The position numbers were made by a program, and so were the translations under genes. Positions 9,045-18,395 of a stretch of DNA of 64,000 nucleotides are shown here, piece by piece; positions within the stretch are counted from its first letter, which is position 1; every line of letters starts with the position of its first letter. The stretch is from Daphnia pulex. Taxonomy: Eukaryota > Arthropoda > Branchiopoda > Diplostraca > Daphniidae. The notes below the pieces were generated by a model. The model had not been told where the DNA came from and did no database searches. It saw only the letters and a program-made list of their open reading frames with translations. The stretch covers positions 8,201,501 through 8,265,500 of the forward strand of contig NC_060018.1 in assembly GCF_021134715.1 (NCBI RefSeq). Direction: 5' to 3'.

Positions 9045-9118
9045 TGGCCCGTAAGAGGATCGAACTCATGACCTCCGCGTTATTAGCACGGCGCTCTAAC
9101 CAACTGAGCTAACAGGCC
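9045..9118 (-). tRNA. tRNA-Ile-AAT: tRNA-Ile(AAU), T2
   Basis: Identical to the T1 copy. Confidence 0.93.
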
Positions 9119-9382
9119 AACAATTTCTTAATATATTAATCAAAGGTTCATTCATCATCAGTTAGGTATACTCTGTGTGTCTTTAGAGAGAATGATTTAA
9201 GTTATCTACCAAGCAACGCTATATCAGCAGCACATTTCAATCGTCACTGTGAAGGCAATGCAAGCCAGTGATATTCATTGAGTGTTCGAGATATATTTGT
9301 AGTTTTATTGATCTGACATGATTCCCCATGGTTTGTGGTTAACTACTACTCATCATGAACTAATAGTTTCGTCATATGCTAT

Positions 9383-9466
9383 TAATCGTGGCGGGACTCG
9401 AACCCACAATTTTCGGATAACTACTTTCATAGAAGTCCGACGCCTTATCCATTAGGCCACACGACC
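9383..9466 (-). tRNA. tRNA-Arg-TCT: tRNA-Arg(UCU) with intron, T2
   Basis: Same intron and stems as T1; carries the GTGGG T-stem variant. Confidence 0.93.
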
Positions 9467-9584
9467 TACACTTAAAGAAAGTGCTAGGATTTTGCATCTC
9501 TCATTTAACCTGCTCTTCAGTAAGGTCAAACGGAAATTTTGGTGAACCAATAAATATTATTACTAGATTGTCTGAAAATTCGGG

Positions 9585-9666
9585 GCAGTTGTGGCCGAGT
9601 GGTTAAGGCGATAGACTTGAAATCTATTCCTCTCTGAGGGCGTAGGTTCGAACCCTACCAACTGCG
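9585..9666 (+). tRNA. tRNA-Ser-TGA: tRNA-Ser(UGA), T2
   Basis: Consensus copy with all stems paired. Confidence 0.96.
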
Positions 9667-10077
9667 GTGAATTGCCATTTGTTTCACATGCTAGTATTTT
9701 CTAGTGGAACAACTCATTTTCAATCGTTTACTAATATCTCAAATTTACGCATGATTACAAATATGATCTGTACAGTCATGGGTATCCTAGGTCCCGGGAG
9801 CTATCTCGGAGCCATAGACCATGACCTGTCACTTGGGGTTTCCAGAAACGTGTCTATTTTTCAGAGGCCAGTGCCGAAATGCATTATGGCGGTCTTTGAG
9901 TGTAGTTTACAAACACAAAATGTAGTCAGAGACAAATTATAGGATGAAAGAATGTGAACTCATTTTGTTTACGAAGAATAGAAAAACGTCCGTACTTCCG
10001 TCCGTAAAAGATCTATAAGCAATCGTAAAATTAAAAAATGAACTCGAACGGAAAACTATTGCAATATCAATTATTAA

Positions 10078-10150
10078 GCCCGGTTAGCTCAGACGGTAGA
10101 GCGCGGGACTTTTAATCCTGAGGTCAAGGGTTCAAGTCGCTTATCGGGCG
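10078..10150 (+). tRNA. tRNA-Lys-TTT: tRNA-Lys(UUU), T2
   Basis: Acceptor, D and anticodon arms are consensus. The T stem AAGGG/CGCTT has one mismatch (gtcgctt for gtccctt), a variant shared with T7, T13 and T14. Confidence 0.9.
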
Positions 10151-10648
10151 GCTAGTCTTTTGATTTTAGTTAGTATTTTTGGTTTTCCACCATTTATTAT
10201 CAAGTTAATATCGTTTGAAATCATTCACCATTATGGGCAGAATTCATAGATGTTCATAGACGACAACACGAGTTCTCATGGTGTTTCTTTATGTTAATTC
10301 CTACGATGTAGAGAAAGTGCGAACCAAAAGGAAGTACATTCGGATATAGGTCGTGGAACATACACAAATAATGAAATGAGATAGTGAGAAAGAGTATCCC
10401 TCATTGTGAGAGTAGAAAGCCTTGATATTTGATAAAACTAATTGCAATAGTAAATGTATGTCCAGTTATAGAACTCGAAAGCTGTAAATAGAGTTTGTAG
10501 TTAAGATTATTCAAAAAACATGGTTTTCAAGATTGAGACGATGTCCACAGACGGTAATCGCTGTATGTTTATATAACATGGGACGTTTGGCTATCTTCTA
10601 GGAAAAAGCTTTGCGTCATTCCTCGGATAGGAGATTCAACATAACTCA

Positions 10649-10721
10649 GCCTTTGTGGCCTAATGGATAAGGCACTGGCCCCCTAAGCCGGGGATTGCGA
10701 GTTCGAGTCTCGCCAGAGGTA
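10649..10721 (+). tRNA. tRNA-Arg-CCT: tRNA-Arg(CCU) with C33, T2
   Basis: The loop reads CCCCTAA, so the near-universal U33 before the anticodon is C. Anticodon is still CCU. Stem CTGGC/GCCGG contains a wobble. Function is doubtful. Confidence 0.85.
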
Positions 10722-11330
10722 GCGAGCAACCGAAACTATAATTATCGAAAATCGTCGTTAAGTTGGCAATTACTTGTCTTTTGTTTTACTGTTTTCAAGC
10801 AAAAATTTTCATTGGTCCAAGTGTTGGGAAATCGCTGAAATGGCATGCTTAAACTTGGAAACCTTTGCCAGTGACAATTACTTGGCAGCGGAACTTATTC
10901 TGCTGTTTTACAGGTGAACTCTGACTGTCTCATCCTTCTCTGCCGTCTTCACTGGTTCCTGGAGCAACAACGCGCTGAATTCAAGACGCTGGTCATGATG
11001 GTAAGGTGCATTCTCGGCAACGTGTACTTGTTGTCTCTCATCTACTTTTAGAAACTATCTAAACCTGGCCTACGATCACAGACCTCGACTTCGATGGACC
11101 TGACTGTTCTTACCACTCGTACGGACCATTGTTGAGAGCATGCCTTATCCAGGGTCACCCCGTTGCTTAGTTTGTCTTGTCTTGTCCAGGGCCATCACAT
11201 GGGAGTCTCACTGTGTACTCCCCTACTGATTTTAAACTTGGATGTTCTCCCAAAAAATGACTAGAAATAACTTCTGGCGTCACTTGATCAAATGTTGTGT
11301 AGTTACATTTACCAATAAAATGCCACAAAA

Positions 11331-11412
11331 CGCAGATAGTAGGATTCGAACCTACGCTCCAAGATGGAAACTGATTTCGAGTCAGTCGCCTTAACCACTC
11401 GGCCATATCTGC
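11331..11412 (-). tRNA. tRNA-Ser-CGA: tRNA-Ser(CGA), T3
   Basis: Here the acceptor is fully paired (GCAGATA/TATCTGC, discriminator G), so this is the sound version of the gene. Confidence 0.95.
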
Positions 11413-11489
11413 AATAAATGTTTTAGCAAAATATTTCGAATCTATCAGTACCTTTTTAGAGTGGAAAATATTTAATGGAAGAATTATAG

Positions 11490-11563
11490 TGGCCCGTAAG
11501 AGGATCGAACTCATGACCTCCGCGTTATTAGCACGGCGCTCTAACCAACTGAGCTAAAAGGCC
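11490..11563 (-). tRNA. tRNA-Ile-AAT: tRNA-Ile(AAU), T3 variant
   Basis: 5' acceptor strand is GGCCTTT instead of GGCCTGT, adding a mismatch at the sixth pair. Confidence 0.9.
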
Positions 11564-11827
11564 AATAAATTCTTGATATATAAATCAAAGGTTCATTCAT
11601 CATCAGTTAGGTATACTCTGTGTGTCTTTAGAGAGAATGATTTAAGTTATCTACCAAGCAACGCTATATCAGCAGCACATTTCAATCGTCACTGTGAAGG
11701 CAATGCAAGCCAGTGATATTCATTGAGTGTTCGAGATATATTTGTAGTTTTATTGATATGACATGATTCCCCATGGTTTGTGGTTAACTACTACTCATCA
11801 TGAACTAATAGTTTCGTCATATGCTAT

Positions 11828-11911
11828 TAATCGTGGCGGGACTCGAACCCGCAATTTTCGGATAACTACTTTCATAGAAGTCCGACGCCTTATCCATTAG
11901 GCCACACGACC
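11828..11911 (-). tRNA. tRNA-Arg-TCT: tRNA-Arg(UCU) with intron, T3
   Basis: Consensus version with T stem GCGGG/CCCGC. Confidence 0.94.
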
Positions 11912-12029
11912 TACACTTAAAGAAAGTGCTAGGATTTTGCATCTCTCATTTAACCTGCTCTTCAGTAAGGTCAAACGGAAATTTTGGTGAACCAATAAAT
12001 ATTATTACTAGATTGTCTGAAAATTCGGG

Positions 12030-12111
12030 GCAGTTGTGGCCGAGTGGTTAAGGCGATAGACTTGAAATCTATTCCTCTCTGAGGGCGTAGGTTCGAACCC
12101 TACCAACTGCG
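12030..12111 (+). tRNA. tRNA-Ser-TGA: tRNA-Ser(UGA), T3
   Basis: Consensus copy. Confidence 0.96.
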
Positions 12112-12512
12112 GTGAATTGCCATTTGTTTCACATGCTAGTATTTTCTAGTGGAACAACTCATTTTCAATCGTTTACTAATATCTCAAATTTACGCATGAT
12201 TACAAATATGATCTGTGCAGTCATGGGTATCCTAGGTCCCGGGATCTATCTCGGAGCCATAGACCATGACCTGTCACTTGGGGTTTCCAGAAACGTGTCT
12301 ATTTTTCAGAGGCCAGTGCCGAAATGCATTATGGCGGTCTTTGAGTGTAGTTTACAAACACAAAATGTAGTCAGAGACAAATTATAGGATGAAAGAATGT
12401 GAACTCATTTTGTTTACGAAGAATAGAAAAACGTCCGTACTTCCGTCCGTGAAAGATCTATAAGCAATCGTAAAATTAAAAAATGAACTCGAACGGAAAA
12501 CTATTGCAATAT

Positions 12513-12520
12513 CAATTATT
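12513..12520. repeat. Left target-site duplication of Merlin (caattatt)
   Basis: The same 8 bases recur at 18313-18320. The other 13 T blocks carry the motif once at this position (caattattaagccc; T5 has a variant), confirming a true duplication. Confidence 0.95.
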
Positions 12521-12556
12521 GGTTAAAGTCTATTTTAGCCGACCAACTTCTTACTT
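12521..12556 (+). repeat. Left terminal inverted repeat of Merlin
   Basis: 36 bases ending in caacttcttactt; differs from the right repeat at two positions. Confidence 0.93.
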
Positions 12557-12821
12557 AATTCTACTTTATTTTTACTTTATTATACTTAATTTTTTCCTTA
12601 ATTCTCAATTATTACTACAAACTCACTTAATTTACACTTTTTTCACTTCACTTTACTTTACTTCACTTTACTTAAATACGAGAAATTTCACGTACAACCT
12701 CTCTGTTCCCTACCGTGTAGCAGACTGGCATCCTGTCAATATTAATCCTGTCAACACTGTTGCCAAAAATTCATAATTAATACATAATAGTGAAATATTA
12801 TTTATTTTCACATCGAAGCAA

Positions 12822-12893
12822 TGTTGGTTAGCACTGTGGTATAGCACTGGATTTCAAACTCATGGCTCAGTGGTTCAAATCCTAGATTGGGTG
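12822..12893 (+). ncRNA. tRNA-like module A inside Merlin
   Basis: Contains a box-A-like ttagcactgtgg and a good box B (ggttcaaatcc) at tRNA-like spacing. The clover-leaf is poorly paired. It is homologous to module B 245 bp further on (shared atcgaag, tagc-ctgtgg-atagcact and gtggttcaaatcc), and the sequence between them is partly duplicated too. Likely a tRNA-derived, possibly SINE-like, Pol III unit. Confidence 0.4.
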
Positions 12894-13066
12894 AAATTTA
12901 TAAATAAAATTTTTTTTTATTTTAAAGTAAGGGTCAATCAAGATATACTTTACTTTTTATTTTAATGTATATTATGTTATCCTACTATATTATGAAGTTC
13001 ATTGTACCATTTCAATACAGCTTTATTCCAAATTTAATTATTAAAACATTTTGCGTATCGAAGAAG

Positions 13067-13137
13067 TGTCGATTAGCGCTGTGGCATAGCACTAGAATTC
13101 TAACATAATGGTTAGTGGTTCAAATCCACGATCGGTG
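13067..13137 (+). ncRNA. tRNA-like module B inside Merlin
   Basis: Box-A-like tagcgctgtgg and box B ggttcaaatcc. The ends TGTCGAT and ATCGGTG can form a 7-bp acceptor-like stem using three G-U pairs, and GTGG-TTCAAAT-CCAC forms a T arm. The anticodon arm is unconvincing, so I do not assign an amino acid. Confidence 0.45.
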
Positions 13138-13476
13138 GAAGTAGCATCAAATCATTTTAAACTTTACTTTATTAATAACAACTTGTAAGTGGCAATCAAG
13201 ATGTTACTTTATATTACTATACTTTATTATTCATAGAAAGGTCATAGAACTTTACTATATTATATCATGATGAAGATACTTTACTTTACTTTACTTTATT
13301 ATGATATTGACGTTTCATGTATACTTATAAGATAAAGTAAACTATAGTAGGTTAGGGAAGGTTAGGTTAGGTTATAATAAGTATAATAAAATAAAGTAAA
13401 GTAAAATAAATTTTACTTATTAGTTATTAGCTTTCGTTGTGGGCGTTTTTTTTTACATTTCAGTTGCACTATAATC

Positions 13477-14981
13477 ATGGCTAAAAGTGGTTCCTTCTTT
13501 AATAGCTCGTGTAGTGATCATATTAAAAGTAATTGTGATTCACTTGAAAAATTTTATTCTAAATGCAAGAAAAATAAATCGGCGGCAAAATCCCTTATTC
13601 CTTTTGATGATGCATTATGGACTTCTTTTACCATTACTATGATATGTTCTGTGTTAACTTCAATGGAGTTATACGAGTACCTAGTTGAAATTGGATTTAT
13701 CGTGAATACTGTGTCTTCCGTTTGTGTCCATTGCTCTGGGTTATTAACATTGGTAACTATACGAAATTACGCTTATTCAATGAATTAGTTGGTATAGAAA
13801 ATTTTTATAGGCTCCATCTTCAACGGTTATTGATGGTTGCTTGTTCAAGTGCAACAACAAACTAGGTGTAGTTGGAAGTAAGAAAAAAACTAAGATTTGT
13901 GGGAAAAAATTCACAATCCGGAGGAATTCATGGTTCCATGCTTCCCATCTTACAATATTCGAGATTTTAACTTTAACTTATTTTTGGTGGAACGAACTTC
14001 CACTAAAGTTTATTGAAAAAGATTTGGATTTAGGTGGGTTGTTTTGATAAAGTTGCTAGACAACAGGAATAATATGTATATTACTTTACTTTACTTTATA
14101 GCTCACAGTACACCGATTGACTGGGCAAACTTTTGCAGAGAAGTGGCTGAAGATATTATGATAAACAATTCTGAAAAAATTGGTGGTCCTGGGGTTATAG
14201 TTGAGATCGATGAATCAAAATTTGGAAAAAGTAATTATATTTTCATAATATCAAGATTTATAAAAGTAAAGTAAAGTAAAGTAAAGTAAACTTATTCATA
14301 GGAAAATATAATCGTGGTAAAAGAGTTGACGGAGTTTGGGTTTTTGGTGGTGTAGAACGTGGTACTGGCAAATGTTTTTTAGTTGTTGTCGAAAATAGAT
14401 CCGCAACCACTCTATTAGAAGTTATTAAGGAATGGATACTACCTGGCACTACTATAATTTCTGATTGCTGGAAAGCATATGACAAGATTGAGTAAGTTTT
14501 TGTTTTCATATATTTTATCAAATTAAATTTTATATTGTAATTTCAATCAGGGAACATAATGACTATAAACACTTGAAAGTCAATCACAGTCTTCATTTCA
14601 AAGATCCTGAAACGGAAGCACATACTAACCAAATTGAAGGTTGTTTTGTTTGTTTACTTTACTTTACTTTATTATACTTCATCATTAAATTGTTCTTATT
14701 TTTGCTACTTTTTACTTTCAGGTTTGTGGAATTTGGCTAAAAAAAGCCTCCCTGCCACAAACAGGAATAAAAAAATGTTTGCTGGCTATTTAGCCAAGTT
14801 TATGCTTCATTGCAAATGGAAAAAATTGGATGGTTTTAAGATGTTCATGAAATATGCTGGTAATTTATATTCTGGTGTTGAAAAATCAGACTATGTTTCA
14901 CAGGATGCTAAACGTTCTAAACGTAGTTGTGAGTTTAATTTACTTTATTTTACTCTACTTTACTTTACTTTACTAATCTAG
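13477..14981 (+). CDS. Merlin transposase (388 aa, six exons)
   Basis: Cuts and pastes the element. Exons: 13477-13752, 13811-14033, 14102-14230, 14302-14491, 14551-14639, 14722-14981; introns are 58-82 bp, all GT-AG, and the frame is kept throughout. Residues C83, C86, C102 and C106 make an N-terminal zinc ribbon, followed by the family motif FTIRRNSWFHASHL (126-139). The catalytic core matches ISXO2/Merlin transposases: VEIDESKFGKRKYNRGKRVD with D203, VWVFGGVERG, then TTIISDCWKAY with D264, and NHSLHFKDPETEAHTNQIEG with E302. These are the expected DDE residues. The start is the first ATG of the frame; a possible 5'-UTR splice acceptor (acatttcag) lies just before it. The last residues run through a TACTTTA repeat and may not be the true C-terminus. 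Introns 2, 3 and 5 contain TACTTT or AAAGTA runs. Confidence 0.9.
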
Positions 14982-15145
14982 TTACTCTCGTTATCAGAAA
15001 ACATTACAGTATTTGGAATCCGAATAATAGTCTCATTTATGATACAAGTAATATCGTTCAAATTTGGAGGCTCAAGTGCAAAATTGAATTCCGTTTCCTA
15101 TGTTATTGAATATATAATTATTATTAGAAATTTTTATTTATTATG
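14982..15145. other. Convergent gap between transposase and small coiled-coil gene
   Basis: AT-rich; on the minus strand it carries aataaataaa near 15131-15142, a likely polyadenylation signal for the gene to its right. Confidence 0.5.
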
Positions 15146-15725
15146 CTATAATGTTACGTTGTTTGTTGTTGGTGTTGATGAACACAGTGGATATGTGTCG
15201 TCTTTAATAGTTGAGTCTTGAACTGTTGTAGTAATCGTTACGTTGTTTGTTGTTGGTGTTGATGAACACAGTGGATATGTGTCGTCTTTAATAGTTGAGT
15301 TTTGAACTGTTGAATTAATCCTGGATTTTGCTAGTAATTCCTAAATATTAATAAAATTTTCTGTTAATTCTATTTCATAGTTTTATTACATGAATTGAAA
15401 ATCGATAGTTAAAACTTACATCTGTATATTGAGATAGTTTTTCTAAAGATTTAATTAAGTCGTTATCAGATGTTACTTCAATATTTATATTTAAAGCTAA
15501 CGACATTTTCTGTAAAAACAACATATTTAAAGTTTTCAATTAAGATAGTATTCGATTGTTATCTTAATTGATTATTACCTTTTCTAATTCAGATATTTGG
15601 TCTGCCACAAATTTCAATTTTTCATTACGTTCCACTAATTCTTGCTTTAGATTTTCATTTTCTTTTTCGACTTCGATCACATGTTCCTTCAGTATTTTCG
15701 ACCAGTGAATCTTTGATTTGGCCAT
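15146..15725 (-). CDS. Merlin accessory gene: 143-aa coiled-coil protein with tandem 28-aa repeat
   Basis: Unknown function. Exons on minus: 15725-15579, 15509-15420, 15340-15146; introns of 69 and 79 bp with GTAATA/CAG and GTAAGT/TAG borders; frame open from MAKSKIHWSKILKEHV to a TAG stop. Residues about 15-49 are Glu/Lys/Leu-rich with heptad spacing (EVEKENENLKQELVERNEKL), a probable coiled coil or leucine zipper for dimerisation. The C-terminal half holds two near-identical 28-residue units (TTVQDSTIKDDTYPLCSSTP...) encoded by an 84-bp direct duplication (15153 and 15237). The duplication is an exact codon multiple, which supports real coding. It lies tail to tail with the transposase and downstream of, and co-oriented with, the BEN-like gene. 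Confidence 0.65.
15153..15320 (-). repeat. 84-bp tandem duplication in the accessory gene
   Basis: Two adjacent copies with period 84 starting at 15153 and 15237 and only a few differences, keeping the reading frame of the minus-strand gene. Confidence 0.9.
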
Positions 15726-16109
15726 TCTTGAGTAAAACTAAATTTAGACTGTCAATCAGCAGTTTTGGTTAATAACTATGCATTATTTTTTAAAATTTTT
15801 TTAATTAATTGATCAAGGGAATATAAAATGAAACATTTATTTTGTTAGCAAATTTTTGTTTTATAAATTTTATATTTTAATTTGAAGATTGAAATAAATC
15901 AAATTGTTTTTACTTTGTCTGTGATATTATGTTTGACTTAAATCTGACTTACCACTTTACTATACTTTACTTTACTTTACTATACCATACTTTACTATAT
16001 TTTACTATACTATACTTTATTGACAAATCAGACATGCTATATAAATAACATATTTCTAGACTAATAATTGAACCAATGAGACTTTATTATCAATTGACGA
16101 AAATTTATT
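15726..16109. other. Spacer between the two minus-strand Merlin genes
   Basis: Holds TACTTTA-type runs at about 15955-16020. It is the presumed promoter region of the small coiled-coil gene. No other feature seen. Confidence 0.5.
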
Positions 16110-17671
16110 TTATTCAACAATTTTAGTAGCTACAAATTTTTTTTTTTGGGTGTTGCATTTCTTTCCATAATTGTTGTAAAAAGTTGTGAGACCCTTGTTG
16201 ATTAATTGTTCCAGTGGTTGCCGGGTAGCTCCTGGAATCTTTTTCCAAAGATCAACAAGGTAATCTAAATATTTAAAAATGTATTATGGTTGTGTTATTG
16301 TTTTTTTTAATTATATATTATTACTTGTTATCAGCTGTAGGTGGTGTTCTTCCATAGGTTTCCTTTTCAGTACTCCCTTTTTTCCTCCTTGACCTGACCT
16401 TTTGTGACCTATTTTAGAATTATTTATGTTATCAGATTAAAGTTTTATTTATTTAAATTGTTACCTTTCAAATATTTTTTGGTGAAAGAACCCAGCATCA
16501 AGATGTTAATGGATTTATTGATGTTGAACTTTACTTTTGATATTGATTTTAAAGTCAAATTTGGAGTTTTTAGCGTATCAGCTGCCTTGGTTTCTAACAC
16601 AGATGTAGTCTCTATTGGCAACCGTAATGGCGTTTTCGATGGATATTTCTATAAAAAATTGACAATTAAAAGATAGCTATATTATATTTTACTTTATATT
16701 TTACTTACATCTGACTCTTTGACTTCATTATCATCTTCATCGCTATCATCTTTTTCGTCATCATCATCACCAGAATCTTCACTATTTTCTTCATCACTTC
16801 CACTTCCATCTCGTCCTGTCAATTCTTTGCTTAAGTCAGAGAGTTTTGTAGTTGTACTACTTGAATCCTAAAAATTTCAATGCATTTATTATTTAACTGT
16901 TTAATTAGCTTTATTTTACTATAAACCTGTACATCATTGACATTCGACTCTTCAGTGCAATCCATTTTCTCAGTAGAAGTCTGTAAATAATGTGATTATG
17001 TGTTGTTTTCATTTAAATCTAGTCAATGTATCAAAATTTTATCGTTATTTATACCAGTGGCACAGGAATATATTCGAATGGGGGAGACGGAGTTGAGCAT
17101 CTACTTGATGTTAAAAAAGATAATGCATTTTCATTGAGGCATTTATCTTGAATGGCAATTGTTGCAGTTTGTTCTTCGATAGTTTTCTAGACATTAAATT
17201 TGTTGTATATATTATTTCACATGTATTGTTTATGTCTCAATATTTGTTTACCTTGTTGTTGTTATTTGTAATTTTCATTTCATCCAGTTCTAAATATATG
17301 AAATATATAAGTTAAGTTTGCAATGCTAAAATTTTACTCGATCTCACCTTTTTGTAAAGTCTTGATAGTGCAATCCATAGCTTCTATTGTTTCCTATATT
17401 TGTAATTGTACATAGATTTTAATGTTATTTGTTATATTTTTTAGAAACTTTATACCTGTTTTTGTTTAGATTCATTTTCAAGTGTTGTTATCTGACTTTT
17501 CAAATCCTGTTAGCGAGTAAAAATTTTTAAATTTTAAGTTTTAGGTATGAGAAAGAAAATTTTAGAACTTACAATAGTTTCGTTGTTGACCTTTCTTTTG
17601 AAAGCTAAAAAGCCATCAATCAATTGAGCTTTGGTTTTTTGCTTTAATTGAGACTCTTTTAACTCGTCCAT
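16110..17671 (-). CDS. Merlin accessory gene: 333-aa coiled-coil/acidic protein with BEN-like C-terminus
   Basis: Exons on minus: 17671-17573, 17506-17456, 17393-17348, 17289-17252, 17186-17055, 16980-16927, 16867-16709, 16648-16465, 16408-16325, 16264-16110. All nine introns are 56-74 bp with GT-AG borders, and the summed frame runs from MDELKESQLKQKTKAQL to a TAA that overlaps an AATAAA signal. Residues 1-95 are a coiled coil (LKSQITTLENESKQKQ, ETIEAMDCTIKTLQKELDEM). Residues about 158-193 are strongly acidic (EDSGDDDDEKDDSDEDDNE). Residues about 235-320 fit the BEN-domain pattern: INILMLGSFTKKYLK, a basic GHKRSGQGGKKGVLKRK, then MEEHHLQLITNYLVDLWKKI and LEQLINKGLTTFYNNYGKK. BEN domains bind DNA in chromatin regulators and some viral proteins. 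The gene model is strong; the BEN label is my pattern match and is tentative. Confidence 0.75.
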
Positions 17672-18019
17672 TTTTGTTATTTTGCATACAAAATTTGAAT
17701 GGATGACAAGCAATGTTGTCAATTCAGAATGGATAATTTATAGCTTCATGTTTATTTCTAAAAGTTCATGAAGAAAATTTATTTAGAATTTATTTTTATA
17801 TTAGTTTCAGCAGTTTATTGCATTTAATTGAAGAATAACATTTTACAAATATTAAAATATGTAGGTTATAAAATTTGGCATGCAACATTGTGAAAAAAAA
17901 AACAAGCAGACGAACTTAGAAATCATGTCGATTCATTAAAGGGACTAGAGTTGGGCTGTCAAGTTCTTTTATTTTTATTGCGGCAAATGGATTACCTTTT
18001 AAAGTAAAGTAAGTGGTCT

Positions 18020-18279
18020 ATTTACTTTACTTATCTAATTCACTTTACTTTACTCAATCTATTTAAGTAACTAAGAGGGAATGAGAACAAGCGTACTGTC
18101 AAAATATAGTTGTTGATGGTTAGTATAGTAAAGTATAATAAAGTATGGTTTTATGCTTTATTATACTTTACTATACCCACCCAAAACCCCTATATTTCCT
18201 CGCTACGCTCGGGCTCATTCCCGCTTAGTTACTTAACTAGATTAAGTAAAGTAAAGTGAATTAGATAAGTAAAGTAAAG
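18020..18279. repeat. Right-end palindrome of Merlin
   Basis: Arms 18020-18109 and 18189-18279 are inverted copies (shared tatctaattcactttact and agtaactaag-gggaatgag). Nested in the centre, 18123-18143 and 18156-18176 form a perfect 21-bp hairpin around a 12-nt loop. The whole is rich in TACTTTA/TAAAGTA. Confidence 0.85.
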
Positions 18280-18312
18280 TAAGAAGTTGGTCGGGTAAAA
18301 TAGACTTTTACC
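18277..18312 (-). repeat. Right terminal inverted repeat of Merlin
   Basis: Reverse complement begins ggtaaaagtctattttaccc and continues to cttactt, matching the left end. Confidence 0.93.
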
Positions 18313-18320
18313 CAATTATT
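18313..18320. repeat. Right target-site duplication of Merlin (caattatt)
   Basis: Second copy of the 8-bp target; two bases (aa) separate it from the tRNA-Lys gene. Confidence 0.95.
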
Positions 18321-18322
18321 AA

Positions 18323-18395
18323 GCCCGGTTAGCTCAGACGGTAGAGCGCGGGACTTTTAATCCTGAGGTCAAGGGTTCAAGTCCCTTATCGTGCG
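18323..18395 (+). tRNA. tRNA-Lys-TTT: tRNA-Lys(UUU), T3, directly downstream of Merlin
   Basis: The body is consensus except atcgtgc for atcgggc in the 3' acceptor strand, which breaks one pair. Its natural upstream sequence has been replaced by the transposon end; internal boxes A and B are intact. Confidence 0.88.

Larger units (their letters stand above)
8840..11284. repeat. tRNA block T2
   Basis: 2445 bp. Short by 26 bp because the segment around 11208 (gctaaagacctaaagacc in other copies) is deleted and replaced by gggagtc. LINE remnant 10913-11223. Confidence 0.97.
12521..18312. mobile_element. Merlin-family DNA transposon, 5792 bp, three spliced genes
   Basis: Terminal inverted repeats of about 36 bp: left ggttaaagtctattttagcc and onward to cttactt; the right end in reverse complement matches with two mismatches. 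The 8-bp target duplication, a GG-starting terminus and an IS1016/ISXO2-like DDE transposase place it in the Merlin superfamily. Gene order: transposase on plus (13477-14981), then two minus-strand genes (15725-15146 and 17671-16110). Non-coding parts hold two tRNA-like modules near the left end, many TACTTTA runs and a palindromic right end. It sits 2 bp upstream of a tRNA-Lys gene. All three reading frames appear unbroken after splicing, and no other T block has it, so the insertion is younger than the array. Confidence 0.93.

Noticed and set aside
11167-11514. Minus-strand frames reading MAEWLRRLTRNQFPSW across the Ser(CGA) gene
   Set aside because: This is the well-known spurious translation of a tRNA-Ser gene; the frame runs through tRNA-Ser and LINE remnant sequence.
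13349-13373. ggttaggttaggtta tract resembling the arthropod telomere repeat TTAGG
   Set aside because: Only two to three imperfect units inside the transposon; too short to be telomeric.
16325-16408. Alternative ending of the BEN-like gene with a donor at 16534 and a stop soon after
   Set aside because: Using the donor at 16464 instead keeps the frame open through two more exons with protein-like composition and a stop overlapping AATAAA, which is the better model.
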